Source of the DNA: Parabacteroides sp.
GTDB taxonomy: Bacteria > Bacteroidota > Bacteroidia > Bacteroidales > Tannerellaceae
Direction: 5' to 3'
Assembly: GCA_017481945.1 (NCBI GenBank)
Contig: JAFUOJ010000011.1
Coordinates: 62,001-126,000, forward strand
DNA length: 64,000 nt
Shown: piece after piece, positions 1 through 10,466 of the stretch
Numbering within the stretch: position 1 is the first letter of the stretch
How the letters are laid out: each line of letters starts with the position of its first letter
The notes under the pieces: generated by a model
Databases searched by the model: none
What the model was told of the DNA's origin: nothing
Seen by the model: only the letters and a program-made list of their open reading frames with translations
Translations under genes and position numbers: made by a program

Positions 1-1
1 A

Positions 2-427
2 ATGACAATTAACGAACTTCAAGATCAAACAATCGAAGAATTTGCAGACTTCGAAGATTGGATGGATAAATATGCTTTATTAATTGATTTAGGAAATTCA
101 CTTCCCCCATTAGAGGAAAAATATAAGACTGAAAGTAACTTAATAGAAGGTTGCCAAAGCCGTGTGTGGTTACAAGCAGATTACACAAATGGAAAGATCA
201 GTTTTAAAGGAGAAAGCGACGCTGTAATTGTGAAAGGAATTGTTTCTCTATTAATCAACATTCTTTCAGATCATACACCGCAGGAAATATTGGACGCAGA
301 TCTCTATTTCATTGAAAAGATTGGATTAAAAGAACATCTTAGTCCGACTCGTTCCAATGGGTTAGTTGCAATGGTCAAACAAATGCGCATGTATGCTCTT
401 GCATTCAAGACCAAAGAATTAGCTTAA
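2..427 (+). CDS. sufE: SufE family cysteine desulfuration protein
   Basis: SufE accepts the persulfide sulfur from the SufS cysteine desulfurase and passes it to the SufBCD scaffold. The 141-residue product has the family's usual length and the conserved sulfur-accepting Cys at about residue 51 in the motif LIEGCQSRVWL. The ATG lies at the very edge of the window, so an upstream in-frame start cannot be excluded, but the N-terminus looks natural. It is the only Suf component on the plus strand; the other suf genes lie about 1.3 kb away on the opposite strand. Confidence 0.93.
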   Translation: MTINELQDQTIEEFADFEDWMDKYALLIDLGNSLPPLEEKYKTESNLIEGCQSRVWLQADYTNGKISFKGESDAVIVKGIVSLLINILSDHTPQEILDADLYFIEKIGLKEHLSPTRSNGLVAMVKQMRMYALAFKTKELA

Positions 428-492
428 TATCCTAATCAAATCAGACCTTATATTCATATCTTTGATCATTCTTAATCAAAAGAAGAATCAAA

Positions 493-1128
493 ATGAATAC
501 ATATAACATATTTAAAGCAGTTTCTATAGGATGTACTTTTGCTATTTTATGTAGTGGATGTGCAACGATGAGTCCTTATACACGAACTTCTGTAGCAACT
601 CAAAGCGGTGCTATCATTGGGGGATCAGTAGGTGCAGCCTTAGGAGATCGAATAGATGGACACAGAGGTTCTTTTTGGGGATCTATGTTAGGTAGCGTAG
701 CAGGACTTGCAGCTGGAGCTGCAGCTTCTTCTGCGTACAACAATAATAAGCAGATATCACGAATAGAAAGACAACCAAGTTCTTCTTTAGCTATTCGTGA
801 TATTATATTAAAAGATCAAAACGGGAATCAATGCTTAGATGCAGGAGAACATTGTCAAATTACCTTTATCATTGAAAATGATGGAGATATTCCTGCACAA
901 ACCGTAACCCCACGTATAAAAGGGACAGGGAATGCAAAGAAAATTCGTTTGTCTACTCCTACTTCTATTCAACGCATTACCAATAAAGATAAGATCAGTT
1001 ATACAGTACAAGCCTACGGAACAGAAAAGTTAAAAGCTGGTTTTGCAGACTTCGAAATTAAGTTAGAAGACGGAAACGGATATGAGCTTTGTTCTGAACA
1101 ATTCTCTATTCGTACACAAGGACGTTAA
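493..1128 (+). CDS. Glycine-zipper lipoprotein
   Basis: A 211-residue predicted lipoprotein. The N-terminal hydrophobic segment ends in a lipobox (LCSGC, Cys about residue 23). Residues about 37-75 are a Gly/Ala-rich zipper ([14 protein letters not shown], then [17 protein letters not shown]) like the glycine-zipper 2TM domain of outer-membrane lipoproteins of the SlyB/YMGG type. The C-terminal 110 residues resemble a secreted beta-sandwich, with an acidic [14 protein letters not shown] stretch that could bind Ca2+. The stop codon overlaps the convergent rnhB stop by 4 bp. The exact role is unknown; envelope integrity is an inference from the family. Confidence 0.75.
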   Translation: MNTYNIFKAVSIGCTFAILCSGCATMSPYTRTSVATQSGAIIGGSVGAALGDRIDGHRGSFWGSMLGSVAGLAAGAAASSAYNNNKQISRIERQPSSSLAIRDIILKDQNGNQCLDAGEHCQITFIIENDGDIPAQTVTPRIKGTGNAKKIRLSTPTSIQRITNKDKISYTVQAYGTEKLKAGFADFEIKLEDGNGYELCSEQFSIRTQGR

Positions 1129-1724
1129 AACTCAATCGTAAGCTGCTTTGGTAAAAGAGTAAATGATTTTCGGTGATACGGGGTAATTCCAAACTTCCGT
1201 ATCGCCTCCCGATGAGCCTTCGTTGGATATCCCTTATTCTCAACCCAATGATAATCGGGACATTCCTCCGCCAACTGATTCATATAATCATCTCGATAAG
1301 TTTTAGCTAAGATAGAAGCTGCAGCAATACTTAAATACTTTCCATCCCCTTTTACAACTGTCGTATGTGGAATATTAGGATAAGGAGTAAAACGATTTCC
1401 ATCAATTAAAAGATGTTCCGGTTTTATCTTCAACTGCTCTATAGCTCGATGCATAGCCAGAAAAGAGGCTTTCAATATATTTATTTTATCAATTTCCTCC
1501 GGAGTCACTACCCCAACAGCCCAAGCAATGGCTTCTCGCTCTATAATAGGACGAAGAGCATAACGTTTTTTCTCACTGAGCTGTTTGCTATCATTTAAAT
1601 CCTCATTCTGAAAATCAGGAGGTAAAATCACAGCTGCCGCATATACCGAACCAGCTAAACATCCACGGCCTGCCTCATCACAACCAGCTTCTAAACGATT
1701 TGCTTCCAAATAAGGTAATAACAT
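1125..1724 (-). CDS. rnhB: Ribonuclease HII
   Basis: Cleaves the RNA strand of RNA-DNA hybrids and starts removal of misincorporated ribonucleotides. The 199-residue protein has the family's usual length and opens with the catalytic motif [11 protein letters not shown] (Asp16-Glu17). The more usual form is RGPLAG, so Cys replaces Pro here. A later LLIDGN supplies a third acidic residue, and the C-terminal YHRKSF segment is also typical. It is the last gene of the long leftward run that begins with rimP and follows sufS after a 45-nt gap, so co-transcription is possible. Confidence 0.95.
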   Translation of the reverse strand: MLLPYLEANRLEAGCDEAGRGCLAGSVYAAAVILPPDFQNEDLNDSKQLSEKKRYALRPIIEREAIAWAVGVVTPEEIDKINILKASFLAMHRAIEQLKIKPEHLLIDGNRFTPYPNIPHTTVVKGDGKYLSIAAASILAKTYRDDYMNQLAEECPDYHWVENKGYPTKAHREAIRKFGITPYHRKSFTLLPKQLTIEF

Positions 1725-1769
1725 AATTACAATTTCAAATTAAACCTTAGATTTTACGCAGTTATAATA

Positions 1770-2984
1770 TCAAAACATCTTTCGTACTCGTTCTACCCCT
1801 GCTAAAAAGGTATCAATTTCCTCTTTTGTATTATAAAAAGAGAAAGAGGCGCGAACCGTACCTTCTATACCTAAATTTTGCATTAAAGGTTGCGCACAAT
1901 GATGTCCTGTCCGCACAGCTATTCCCAATCGATCTAATAACATTCCCATATCATAATGGTGAATATTACCAACCAAAAAGGAAAGAACAGCTCCTTTATG
2001 AGCCGCTTGTCCAAAAATACGCATGCCCTCTATTGCATTTAATTTATCAGTTGCATAACGAAGTAGTTCCTCCTCATACGCTGCAATACTCTCCATACCG
2101 ATTCGAGAAACATAACGCAATGCTTCTGCTAATGCTGTACTACCGATATAGTCTGGAGTTCCAGCTTCAAACTTAAATGGGAGTTCATTAAAGGTTGTCT
2201 TCTCAAAGGAAACTGTGGCAATCATTTCTCCTCCTCCCTGATAAGGAGGAAGTTTGTCCAACCACTCCTCTTTTCCATAAAGGACTCCAATACCTGTTGG
2301 TCCATAGACTTTATGACCTGAAAAGACATAGAACTCGGCCTCTAAATCCTGTACATCCACCTTCAAATGGGGGACAGCCTGAGCTCCATCAATCAAAACA
2401 GGAACTTCATGTTTATGAGCCTCTTCTATAATTTCTTTTACAGGATTTACAGTTCCTAATACATTAGAGACATGAACCACAGAAACTAATTTTGTTCTTT
2501 CAGTAAACAACTCCCGAAAAGAATCCAAACACAATTCCCCTTTTTCATTGATAGGAATAACTTTCAGAGCAATTCCTTTACGAGCAGCCTGTATCTGCCA
2601 AGGAACAATATTTGAATGATGTTCCATCACCGAAATGATTACTTCATCTTCCGGAGACATACAAGCGTCCGTAAAAGAAGAAGCTATCAAATTTATCGCT
2701 TCTGTCGTTCCACGAGTAAAAATAATCTCATTAGAAGAGCGAGCATTTAAGAACTGCTGTACTGTCTTTCGTGCCTCCTCATGGGCTTCCGTAGCTGCTT
2801 GACTTAAGAAATGGACACCTCGGTGAATATTAGCATTCACATTATAGTATCCATTTTCTATTTTCTCTACCACACAACGAGGTTTCTGAGTAGTTGCCCC
2901 ATTATCAAAATAAACAAGCGGTTTATTATATATTTTATGTTCCAGAATTGGAAAATCTTTCCGGATAGATTGAACATCAAACAT
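1770..2984 (-). CDS. sufS: Cysteine desulfurase SufS
   Basis: PLP-dependent enzyme that takes sulfur from L-cysteine as an enzyme persulfide for Fe-S cluster assembly. Visible motifs are the PLP lysine in SGHKVYGPTGIG, the substrate region VMEHHSNIVPWQ and the active-site Cys in RTGHHCAQP, placing it in group II (SufS/CsdA). I start at the ATG at 2984 (404 residues, MFDVQSIRKDFP) because AGGAG stands just upstream and SufS proteins begin this way. An in-frame TTG at 3038 would add 18 residues of non-family sequence. It lies downstream of sufBCD with one VOC gene between. Confidence 0.96.
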   Translation of the reverse strand: MFDVQSIRKDFPILEHKIYNKPLVYFDNGATTQKPRCVVEKIENGYYNVNANIHRGVHFLSQAATEAHEEARKTVQQFLNARSSNEIIFTRGTTEAINLIASSFTDACMSPEDEVIISVMEHHSNIVPWQIQAARKGIALKVIPINEKGELCLDSFRELFTERTKLVSVVHVSNVLGTVNPVKEIIEEAHKHEVPVLIDGAQAVPHLKVDVQDLEAEFYVFSGHKVYGPTGIGVLYGKEEWLDKLPPYQGGGEMIATVSFEKTTFNELPFKFEAGTPDYIGSTALAEALRYVSRIGMESIAAYEEELLRYATDKLNAIEGMRIFGQAAHKGAVLSFLVGNIHHYDMGMLLDRLGIAVRTGHHCAQPLMQNLGIEGTVRASFSFYNTKEEIDTFLAGVERVRKMF

Positions 2985-3030
2985 GATTATATCTCCTAAT
3001 TTAGTAACAAGTTGAAAAAGATTTGGCTTA

Positions 3031-3411
3031 TCAAGCAACTATCTCTACAATATTTCCATCTGGGTCTTGAATAACCCCTTCATAAAAACTGTCTCCAGTT
3101 ACACGAGGTTCTCCAACGATGAGATATCCGTCAGCACGAAATAATTCAATCATTGAATCCACCTCCTTTTTTGTTCCCACTGTAAAAGCAAAATGAGCTA
3201 ACCCTATATATACACAAGCAGTCTGCTGCGTAATATCTGTGCGTTGCATTATTTCCAACGCAACACCATTCTCAAATGTAACAAAATAAGAAGCGAATCC
3301 CTTTTTAGGATTTATATATTTCGTATTGCTTTCTCCCCCGAAATATTTCACATAAAAAGTTCGTGAACGTTCCAAATCATTGGTCCAGATGGCAACATGT
3401 GTCAAACGCAT
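3031..3411 (-). CDS. VOC (glyoxalase/bleomycin resistance) family protein
   Basis: A 126-residue single-module vicinal-oxygen-chelate protein. The four expected metal ligands appear intact: His in LTHVAIW, Glu in ALEIMQ, His in LAHFAF and Glu in the final NIVEIV, with DPDGN before the last strand. Such proteins act as metal-dependent lyases, isomerases or dioxygenases; the substrate cannot be read from sequence. The ATG at 3411 gives the conserved MRLTHVAIW start and avoids overlap with sufD, which ends at 3419. It sits between sufD and sufS with gaps of 7 and 46 nt, an unusual place for a VOC gene. Confidence 0.85.
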   Translation of the reverse strand: MRLTHVAIWTNDLERSRTFYVKYFGGESNTKYINPKKGFASYFVTFENGVALEIMQRTDITQQTACVYIGLAHFAFTVGTKKEVDSMIELFRADGYLIVGEPRVTGDSFYEGVIQDPDGNIVEIVA

Positions 3412-3418
3412 AATCTCT

Positions 3419-4762
3419 TTATTTACAAATTCGACAACCTGCACATTTAGCTAATTCTCCTCGGAAACGTTTCTCAACTAACTTATGCAAACGATCTTTC
3501 AACGCTTCCAACCGTACATGGTCAATAACATCTGACATGAAAGCAACACTCAATAACATACGAGCTTCATCTCGGGAAATTCCTCGGCTCTGCATATAGA
3601 ATAACGCATTTTCATCCAATTGTCCGGTGGTCATACCATGTGAACATTTTACATCATCCGCATAAATCTCCAACTGAGGTTTACTATACATCCGAGCCTC
3701 ACGAGTGGCACATAAATTACGATTCGTCTGATAAGCTTCTGTCTTTTGTGCATTTTCCTTTACCAAAATACGACCACTAAACGCTCCCACTGCTTGGTCA
3801 TCCAATACATTCTTGAATAACTCATTGCTGGTACAATAAGGAACAGCATGCGTAATATGGCTATAAGTATCCACCTGCTGTTCTTTATCTAAAATGGACA
3901 TACCGCACAAAGTGGTTTCAGCATGTTCACCATTCAATTCTATATAGTAGTTATTACGAGTAAGACCGTTATTTAAAGTAATTCCATTTACTAAGACATT
4001 ACTTTCCGCTTCTTGTTTAACATGAACAGAAGCAAAACGAGTGGTAGAGACGCTGCTTTCTTCCAAATCATAATAGTCAAAGAATGCACCTTCACCTGCA
4101 AAGATTTCCACGACCTGTGTCGCTAAAAACTTAACATCATCTACACTATGATCACAAACCAATAACTTAGCTTCAGCCCCCTCCTCTAAAATAACCAAAA
4201 TACGCCGATTGGCCATAGTATCTACATCACTACGGAAAACATTCACCAGCTGAATAGGACGTTCCACCACTACCCGCCTCGGGACATACAAGACAAAACC
4301 ATCTTGTGCCAACATGGTATTTAATGCAACAATCGCGTCTTTTCCTGTCAAAGCTGCCTTTCCATAATAACGAGATGCTACTTCCGGATATTTATCCATA
4401 AAGTTTTTCATGCCACCAGCATAAACTCCTTCCGGTAAATGGGCTTTAGGCAACATCTTGTCATAAAACGTGTCATTTACAACAAAATAAAGAGAAGTGC
4501 TTAAATTCGGGACATCACAACGGAAAACATCATAAGGATTCACAGGGATATCCAAACGATTGATGTTCACTCCATAATCGGGAGCAAAAGCCTGCGCGAC
4601 ATCAGTGTATTTATAATCTTCACTTTTCACTGAAGGAAAGCCCAATCGTTCAAAGTCCGCCAAAGCCTGTGTACGAAGTGTATTCTGTACATCTGAAGCA
4701 TGGCGACGAATCAAGTCTTCATAGCCAGTAAAAAGATCAATATATTGTTGTTCAGCTTTCAT
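3419..4762 (-). CDS. sufD: Fe-S cluster assembly protein SufD
   Basis: Partner of SufB in the SufBC2D scaffold on which Fe-S clusters are built. The 447-residue product has the SufD-type beta-helix core and the C-terminal conserved block (CSHGMTTGQLDENALFYMQS, then a helical tail). It ends in a Cys-rich CAGCRICK. The start at 4762 (MKAEQQYIDLF) is chosen because it follows the sufC stop by one base, while a longer reading from 4819 would overlap sufC by 56 nt. It is translated next to sufC and probably coupled to it. Confidence 0.94.
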   Translation of the reverse strand: MKAEQQYIDLFTGYEDLIRRHASDVQNTLRTQALADFERLGFPSVKSEDYKYTDVAQAFAPDYGVNINRLDIPVNPYDVFRCDVPNLSTSLYFVVNDTFYDKMLPKAHLPEGVYAGGMKNFMDKYPEVASRYYGKAALTGKDAIVALNTMLAQDGFVLYVPRRVVVERPIQLVNVFRSDVDTMANRRILVILEEGAEAKLLVCDHSVDDVKFLATQVVEIFAGEGAFFDYYDLEESSVSTTRFASVHVKQEAESNVLVNGITLNNGLTRNNYYIELNGEHAETTLCGMSILDKEQQVDTYSHITHAVPYCTSNELFKNVLDDQAVGAFSGRILVKENAQKTEAYQTNRNLCATREARMYSKPQLEIYADDVKCSHGMTTGQLDENALFYMQSRGISRDEARMLLSVAFMSDVIDHVRLEALKDRLHKLVEKRFRGELAKCAGCRICK

Positions 4763-4763
4763 A

Positions 4764-5519
4764 TTACTCTTCTCCCATCTCTTTCTTAATCCAGTCGTAT
4801 CCCTTTTCTTCCAGTTCAAGCGCCAATTCAGGACCTGCCGTTTTTACAATACGTCCTTTATATAATACATGAACAATGTCCGGTTTGATATAATCCAACA
4901 GACGTTGATAGTGAGTAATAACAATAGCCGCATTTTCAGGAGTCTTCAATTTATTTACTCCGTTAGCAACCACACGAAGTGCGTCAATATCCAAACCGCT
5001 ATCCGTTTCATCCAAAATAGCCAATTTCGGTTCTAACATTGCCATTTGGAATATTTCATTTCTTTTCTTTTCTCCACCGGAGAAACCCTCATTAACACTA
5101 CGGCTGGCCAATTTATTGTCCAATTCGACAATCGCACGTTTCTCACGCATTAACTTCAAGAAATCAGTTGCAGAAACAGGATCCAATCCCTTATACTTCC
5201 GATGTTCATTGACAGCTGCACGCATAAAGTTCACCATACTTACTCCGGGAATTTCCACCGGATACTGAAAACTTAAGAAAAGTCCCTCACGACTACGATC
5301 TTCCGGTTCAAGCTCTAACAGATTCTTCCCATTAAAAAGAACCTCTCCTTCTGTAACTTCAAAAGCAGGATTCCCTACCAACACACTACTTAAAGTACTT
5401 TTTCCAGAACCATTTGGTCCCATAATCGCGTGTACTTCACCCGCTTTTACAGAAAGGTTTATTCCCTTCAATATCTCTTTGCCATTTATATTGGCATGTA
5501 AATTCTTTATCTCTAACAT
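4764..5519 (-). CDS. sufC: Fe-S cluster assembly ATPase SufC
   Basis: ABC-type ATPase of the soluble SufBC2D complex; ATP hydrolysis drives the conformational change that allows cluster assembly. The 251-residue protein shows Walker A (GPNGSGKSTL), a Q-loop (SFQYPVEIPG), the SufC-type signature FSGGEKKRNEI and Walker B followed by ETDSGLD. The start at 5519 (MLEIKNLHANI) matches the family; the ATG-less extension to 5537 adds six residues without support. It lies 32 nt after sufB and 1 nt before sufD. Confidence 0.97.
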   Translation of the reverse strand: MLEIKNLHANINGKEILKGINLSVKAGEVHAIMGPNGSGKSTLSSVLVGNPAFEVTEGEVLFNGKNLLELEPEDRSREGLFLSFQYPVEIPGVSMVNFMRAAVNEHRKYKGLDPVSATDFLKLMREKRAIVELDNKLASRSVNEGFSGGEKKRNEIFQMAMLEPKLAILDETDSGLDIDALRVVANGVNKLKTPENAAIVITHYQRLLDYIKPDIVHVLYKGRIVKTAGPELALELEEKGYDWIKKEMGEE

Positions 5520-5551
5520 AACTTTCAGAGTTATCAATTGAAAATTATAAT

Positions 5552-6997
5552 TTATCCGACACTTCCTTCCAAAGAAATTGCCAACAACTTTTGAGCTTCT
5601 ACAGCAAACTCCATCGGGAGCTTATTCATGACCTCACGTGCATAACCATTTACAATCAACCCCACAGCCTCTTCCACCGAGATTCCGCGTTGACGACAAT
5701 AAAACAGTTGCTCTTCACTAATTTTACTCGTTGTTGCTTCATGTTCAACAACCGCTGTTTCATTCTGGATATCCGTATACGGGAAAGTATGTGCCCCGCA
5801 AGTAGAACTTAACAACAAACTATCGCACTGACTATGGTTACGCGCTCCCTCGGCACGAGGAGAAACTTTTACCAACCCGCGATAACTATTCTGGCTATGT
5901 CCGGCAGAAATACCTTTAGATACAATCGTACTACGGGTATTTTTTCCCAAATGGATCATTTTAGTTCCGGTATCTGCCTGTTGATAATTATTTGTAACTG
6001 CTACAGAATAAAACTCTCCGACAGAATTATCTCCTGCCAAAATGCAACTCGGATACTTCCAAGTTATAGCAGAACCGGTTTCCACCTGTGTCCAGGAGAT
6101 TTTACTTCCCTCTCCTTTGCATAATCCACGTTTGGTTACAAAATTATAGATACCTCCTTTTCCATCTTTATCTCCGGGATACCAATTCTGTACCGTAGAA
6201 TATTTTACCTCCGCATGTTCATGTGCTACAATTTCCACAATCGCAGCATGCAACTGATTTTCATCACGCATAGGAGCAGTACACCCCTCCAGATAACTCA
6301 CGTAAGCCTCATCATCAGCTACAATCAAAGTACGTTCAAACTGTCCGGTATTAGCCGCATTAATACGGAAATAGGTACTTAGTTCCATCGGACAACGTAC
6401 CCCTTTCGGAATATAGACAAACGAACCATCGGAAAATACGGCTGAATTTAAAGCCGCAAAAAAGTTATCGCGATAACTTACGACACTACCCAGATATTTT
6501 TGTACCAAATCCGGATGATGTTGGACAGCCTCACTGAAAGAGCAAAAGATAATACCCTTCTCCGCCAATGTCTCCTTAAAAGTAGTCTTTACCGATACAC
6601 TATCCATTACAGCGTCAACCGCCATACCACTCAATTGTGCACGTTCATGCAAAGGAATACCCAATTTATCAAATGTCTTTACCAACTCCGGATCAACTTC
6701 ATCCATACTTTTCGGCCCCTCTTTCTTCTTTGGAGCAGCATAATAGATGATATCCTGATAATCAATAAAGGGGATATTCAAATGAGGCCAAGTGGGTATT
6801 TCTAAGGTCTGCCAATATCGGAAAGCCTTCAAGCGAAACTCAAGCAACCATTCCGGCTCATTCTTTTTTGCAGAAATAATACGGACAGTTTCTTCATCCA
6901 ATCCTCGATGAATCACCTCCGTATCAATATCAGTAACAAACCCATATTTGTAGTCACTTGTTGTTACCTCATTCAATATGTTGTTTGAATCTTCCAT
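5552..6997 (-). CDS. sufB: Fe-S cluster assembly protein SufB
   Basis: Main scaffold subunit of SufBC2D. The 481-residue length is normal. Conserved SufB stretches are readable: the [23 protein letters not shown] block, the Cys-containing [24 protein letters not shown] and the C-terminal [13 protein letters not shown]. It starts 35 nt after cvpA and leads sufBCD, so it may be read through from the rimP-nusA-infB transcript. I saw no strong TAnnTTTG box in the short gap before it. Confidence 0.97.
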   Translation of the reverse strand: MEDSNNILNEVTTSDYKYGFVTDIDTEVIHRGLDEETVRIISAKKNEPEWLLEFRLKAFRYWQTLEIPTWPHLNIPFIDYQDIIYYAAPKKKEGPKSMDEVDPELVKTFDKLGIPLHERAQLSGMAVDAVMDSVSVKTTFKETLAEKGIIFCSFSEAVQHHPDLVQKYLGSVVSYRDNFFAALNSAVFSDGSFVYIPKGVRCPMELSTYFRINAANTGQFERTLIVADDEAYVSYLEGCTAPMRDENQLHAAIVEIVAHEHAEVKYSTVQNWYPGDKDGKGGIYNFVTKRGLCKGEGSKISWTQVETGSAITWKYPSCILAGDNSVGEFYSVAVTNNYQQADTGTKMIHLGKNTRSTIVSKGISAGHSQNSYRGLVKVSPRAEGARNHSQCDSLLLSSTCGAHTFPYTDIQNETAVVEHEATTSKISEEQLFYCRQRGISVEEAVGLIVNGYAREVMNKLPMEFAVEAQKLLAISLEGSVG

Positions 6998-7032
6998 ATT
7001 CTATAATATATCTATTCTTTTCCCTTATCCAC

Positions 7033-7524
7033 CTACTCCCTATTCAAAAACAAATCATGAAAGTAAATGGTTGGTATTATCTCTTTTACAGGATTATAAA
7101 AACGAGATTCTACTTTGGCTTGTCGCGAGATCAAAACCGAACCCCGATCTATAATCTCTAATCCATTTAATAATAAGCTGATAAAAGCCATCATAAAAAG
7201 AAGCCCCAAAAGCCCTCCCGCCAAATGGTTCAATAAACTAAGAGGTGTCGCCCCTACTACCCGATGTAAAATCTCACCGGCTAATAATACAACTCCTACC
7301 ACCAACAGGAATCCAGCCACATAGCTTAAAACAGTTACCCCCTGTTCCGGGAGCCAACCCAATGCCAAGATATATCCTCGTAACCAAAGAGCAGCCTTTG
7401 TACAGAAGAAGATACCAACTAATAGGGCTATAAGCGAAACAACCTGTTTGATGACTCCATCAAACAGGCCTTTCACAAATCCTACTCCTGCCAGACATAA
7501 TAATGTAATGTCTAACCAGTTCAT
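7033..7524 (-). CDS. CvpA family inner-membrane protein
   Basis: A 163-residue membrane protein with about four hydrophobic segments and the CvpA-type start (LDITLLCLAGVGFVKGLFDGVIKQV). CvpA proteins are linked to colicin V production and envelope or purine phenotypes in Enterobacteria, but their molecular activity is not settled. It lies between infB (3-nt gap) and sufB (35-nt gap). This tight packing suggests it is part of the same transcript. Confidence 0.85.
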   Translation of the reverse strand: MNWLDITLLCLAGVGFVKGLFDGVIKQVVSLIALLVGIFFCTKAALWLRGYILALGWLPEQGVTVLSYVAGFLLVVGVVLLAGEILHRVVGATPLSLLNHLAGGLLGLLFMMAFISLLLNGLEIIDRGSVLISRQAKVESRFYNPVKEIIPTIYFHDLFLNRE

Positions 7525-7527
7525 AAC

Positions 7528-10446
7528 TTATAATGTCTTTTTAATTTCAGTTTCTTCATAGGCTTCAATAATATCACCTACGCGAATATCATTGAAATTA
7601 TTGATATTCAAACCGCAGTCCAAACCGGCAACAACCTCCTTGACATCGTCCTTGAAACGTTTCAAAGAACCTAACTCACCGGTATGAATGACAATACCAT
7701 CACGAATTACGCGAACTTTATTTGTACGTTTAATCTTACCTTCACGTACCATACATCCGGCAATCATGCCGACCTTTGAAATCTTAAATACCTGCTGGAT
7801 TTCCACGTTCGCTGTAATCTCTTCCTTAATCTCAGGAGAAAGCATACCTTCCATTGCACTCTTCACCTCTTCGATGGCGTCATAAATAATAGAGTACAAA
7901 CGGATCTCTACTCCCTCTTTTTCTGCCAAACGACGAGCTGGTAATGCCGGACGTACCTGGAAACCAATAATAATAGCATTTGAAGCAGCCGCTAAAACGA
8001 CATCGGATTCAGAGATCTGTCCAACTGCCTTATGAATTACATTTACCTGAATTTCTTCAGTTGACAAGCGAATCAAAGAGTCTGACAATGCTTCCACAGA
8101 ACCGTCCACGTCACCCTTCACAATCACATTCAATTCCTGGAAGTTTCCGACTGCAATACGACGACCTATATCATCCAATGTCAACATCTTCTGAGTACGC
8201 AAACCTAATTCACGTTGCAACTGCTCACGACGGTTAGCAATTTCACGTGCCTCCTGATCTGTTTCCAGGACATTAAAGGTATCACCTGCCTGTGGAGCTC
8301 CGTTCAGACCAAGAATTAAAGCCGGTTCAGAAGGACCTGCCTTCTCTATACGCTGATTACGTTCATTAAACATAGCTTTCACACGACCATAATGCGTTCC
8401 GGCCAACACAATGTCTCCAACCTTCAACGTACCGTTTTCTACCAAAACCGTAGAAACATATCCACGTCCTTTATCCAAAGAGGATTCAATAATAGAACCG
8501 ACAGCACGTTTTTTCGGATTTGCCTTCAAATCCAACAAATCTGCCTCTAACAATACCTTTTCCAACAAATCTTCAACACCGATACCCTTCTTTGCTGAGA
8601 TTTCCTGACTTTGATATTTACCACCCCAGTCTTCAACCAGGTAATTCATATTTGCCAACTCCTCTTTAATCTTATCCGGATTAGCATGAGGCTTATCTAT
8701 CTTATTGATGGCAAACACGATAGGCACACCTGCAGCCGAAGCATGGTTAATTGCTTCTACTGTTTGAGGCATCACGCTATCATCCGCTGCCACAATGATA
8801 ATAGCAATATCTGTTACTTTCGCACCACGAGCACGCATAGCGGTAAACGCTTCGTGACCCGGAGTATCCAAGAAAGTAATACGACGTCCACTTGGTAATT
8901 TTACATTATAAGCACCTATATGCTGTGTGATACCACCGGCTTCACCGGCAATTACATTGGCATTACGGATATTATCCAACAAAGAGGTCTTACCGTGGTC
9001 AACATGTCCCATTACCGTTACAATCGGTGGACGTGCTACCCAATCTTCTTCGTTATCTTCCTCTTCATCTCCCTTAATTGCCTCAACAACTTCAGCACTT
9101 ACATATTCTGTTTGGAAACCAAATTCGTCTGCTACAATATTAATTGTTTCTGCATCCAAACGCTGGTTGATAGAAACCATAATACCAATACTCATACAAG
9201 TACCGATAACCTGAGTCACAGGAACATCCATCATGTTTGCAAGGTCATTTGCGGTTACAAATTCCGTCAATTTCAACACCTTGCTTTCCATTTGTTCTTG
9301 TTCCATCAATTCATGCTCACGCTTCTGAATGGCATCACGTTTATCACGACGATATTTAGCACCCTTGTTATTCTTGTTGCCCTTACTTGTCAAACGAGCC
9401 AAGGTCTCTTTTACTTGTCTCTGTACATCTTCTTCGCTGATTTCTGCCTTTACAGGTTTACGCAAACGAGCTTTACGATCTTCATGAGAGCGTGACGGAC
9501 GTGCATTTGTACCCGGTGTATTATTAACATCTACACGGTCTTTCTTAATACGATTCCGTTTCTTCTTTCCTTCTGCATTACCTTCAGCCGATTTAGCTGG
9601 AGCTCCAGCTTTAGCATTTGCATCTTTCGGTCCTTTGTTGAAGTCTCCATTACCGGACTTACCGGACTTATTGCCTGCAAATTTTTCACGTTTGTCTTCA
9701 CGTTCTTTCTTACGCTCCTCCTTCGTTTTCTTCTTCGGACGAGTAGATTGATTCAAAGCATTCAAATCAATTTTACCTGTCACCTTAATTTTAGACTCAA
9801 ACTTAGGCGTATTTAACCGGAACAGTTCATCAGAAGCTCCATTAGCAGGAGCTGCCTTCTCTTCAGATTTCGCGGTTACTGGCTGTTGTACAGATTCTTG
9901 TTTTTTTACTACCGTTGGTTCCTTTTCCACAACTATAACTTTTTCTTCTATTACTTCTTTTGACTCCTGTTTTATATCTGTCTTTTTCTCCTCGGCAACT
10001 TCTTTTACCACTGAAGTTTCCACCACTTTTTTAATCGGCTCCTCAACCGGCTTTACAACAGGAGTTTCTACCGGTTTTTCAACACTCTTTTCTGCAGCTG
10101 CTGATACTTCCGGCGCTTTCTTATGCGGTTTATCCAGTTCAATTCGTCCCTTTGTTACAATTTTAGGTTTAAATTCCTCTGGTATTACAGTCTTAATTTC
10201 CGAGTTCTTTTCTTCTTTCACAGAAGAGACCTCCTTTTGAGAACGTTCAGCCACTTTCCGTTCGCGTTCCCGTCCATCTTTCGGCAAATCTTTTCCGAAC
10301 TCTTTTACGAGCAAAGCATACTGTTCATCACTAATTCGAGTATTGGGATTATCCTCTACCTCGAATCCTTTCTTTCGTAAGAACTCAACCACTGTGTTGA
10401 TCCCTACATTTAATTTTCTTTGTACTTGTATTAATTTTATGGGCAT
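7528..10446 (-). CDS. infB: Translation initiation factor IF-2
   Basis: GTPase that delivers initiator tRNA to the ribosome. The 972-residue protein has an N-terminal IF2_N-like domain, then a long low-complexity Lys/Glu/Pro/Val-rich linker (about residues 60-350) typical of Bacteroidota IF-2. A second IF2_N domain and the G domain follow, with GHVDHGKTS (G1), DTPGHE (G3) and NKIDKP (G4), and then the tRNA-binding C-terminal domains. It follows nusA by 20 nt and precedes cvpA by 3 nt. Confidence 0.97.
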   Translation of the reverse strand: MPIKLIQVQRKLNVGINTVVEFLRKKGFEVEDNPNTRISDEQYALLVKEFGKDLPKDGRERERKVAERSQKEVSSVKEEKNSEIKTVIPEEFKPKIVTKGRIELDKPHKKAPEVSAAAEKSVEKPVETPVVKPVEEPIKKVVETSVVKEVAEEKKTDIKQESKEVIEEKVIVVEKEPTVVKKQESVQQPVTAKSEEKAAPANGASDELFRLNTPKFESKIKVTGKIDLNALNQSTRPKKKTKEERKKEREDKREKFAGNKSGKSGNGDFNKGPKDANAKAGAPAKSAEGNAEGKKKRNRIKKDRVDVNNTPGTNARPSRSHEDRKARLRKPVKAEISEEDVQRQVKETLARLTSKGNKNNKGAKYRRDKRDAIQKREHELMEQEQMESKVLKLTEFVTANDLANMMDVPVTQVIGTCMSIGIMVSINQRLDAETINIVADEFGFQTEYVSAEVVEAIKGDEEEDNEEDWVARPPIVTVMGHVDHGKTSLLDNIRNANVIAGEAGGITQHIGAYNVKLPSGRRITFLDTPGHEAFTAMRARGAKVTDIAIIIVAADDSVMPQTVEAINHASAAGVPIVFAINKIDKPHANPDKIKEELANMNYLVEDWGGKYQSQEISAKKGIGVEDLLEKVLLEADLLDLKANPKKRAVGSIIESSLDKGRGYVSTVLVENGTLKVGDIVLAGTHYGRVKAMFNERNQRIEKAGPSEPALILGLNGAPQAGDTFNVLETDQEAREIANRREQLQRELGLRTQKMLTLDDIGRRIAVGNFQELNVIVKGDVDGSVEALSDSLIRLSTEEIQVNVIHKAVGQISESDVVLAAASNAIIIGFQVRPALPARRLAEKEGVEIRLYSIIYDAIEEVKSAMEGMLSPEIKEEITANVEIQQVFKISKVGMIAGCMVREGKIKRTNKVRVIRDGIVIHTGELGSLKRFKDDVKEVVAGLDCGLNINNFNDIRVGDIIEAYEETEIKKTL

Positions 10447-10466
10447 ATCAAACTTTGTCGTAAAAC

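Noticed and set aside
2985..3038. Longer sufS from TTG at 3038
   Set aside because: Adds 18 residues unlike the family; the ATG at 2984 has AGGAG upstream.
8920..9495. 191-codon plus-strand reading opposite infB
   Set aside because: Antisense to IF-2; Cys/His/Asn-rich composition is the mirror of the coding strand.
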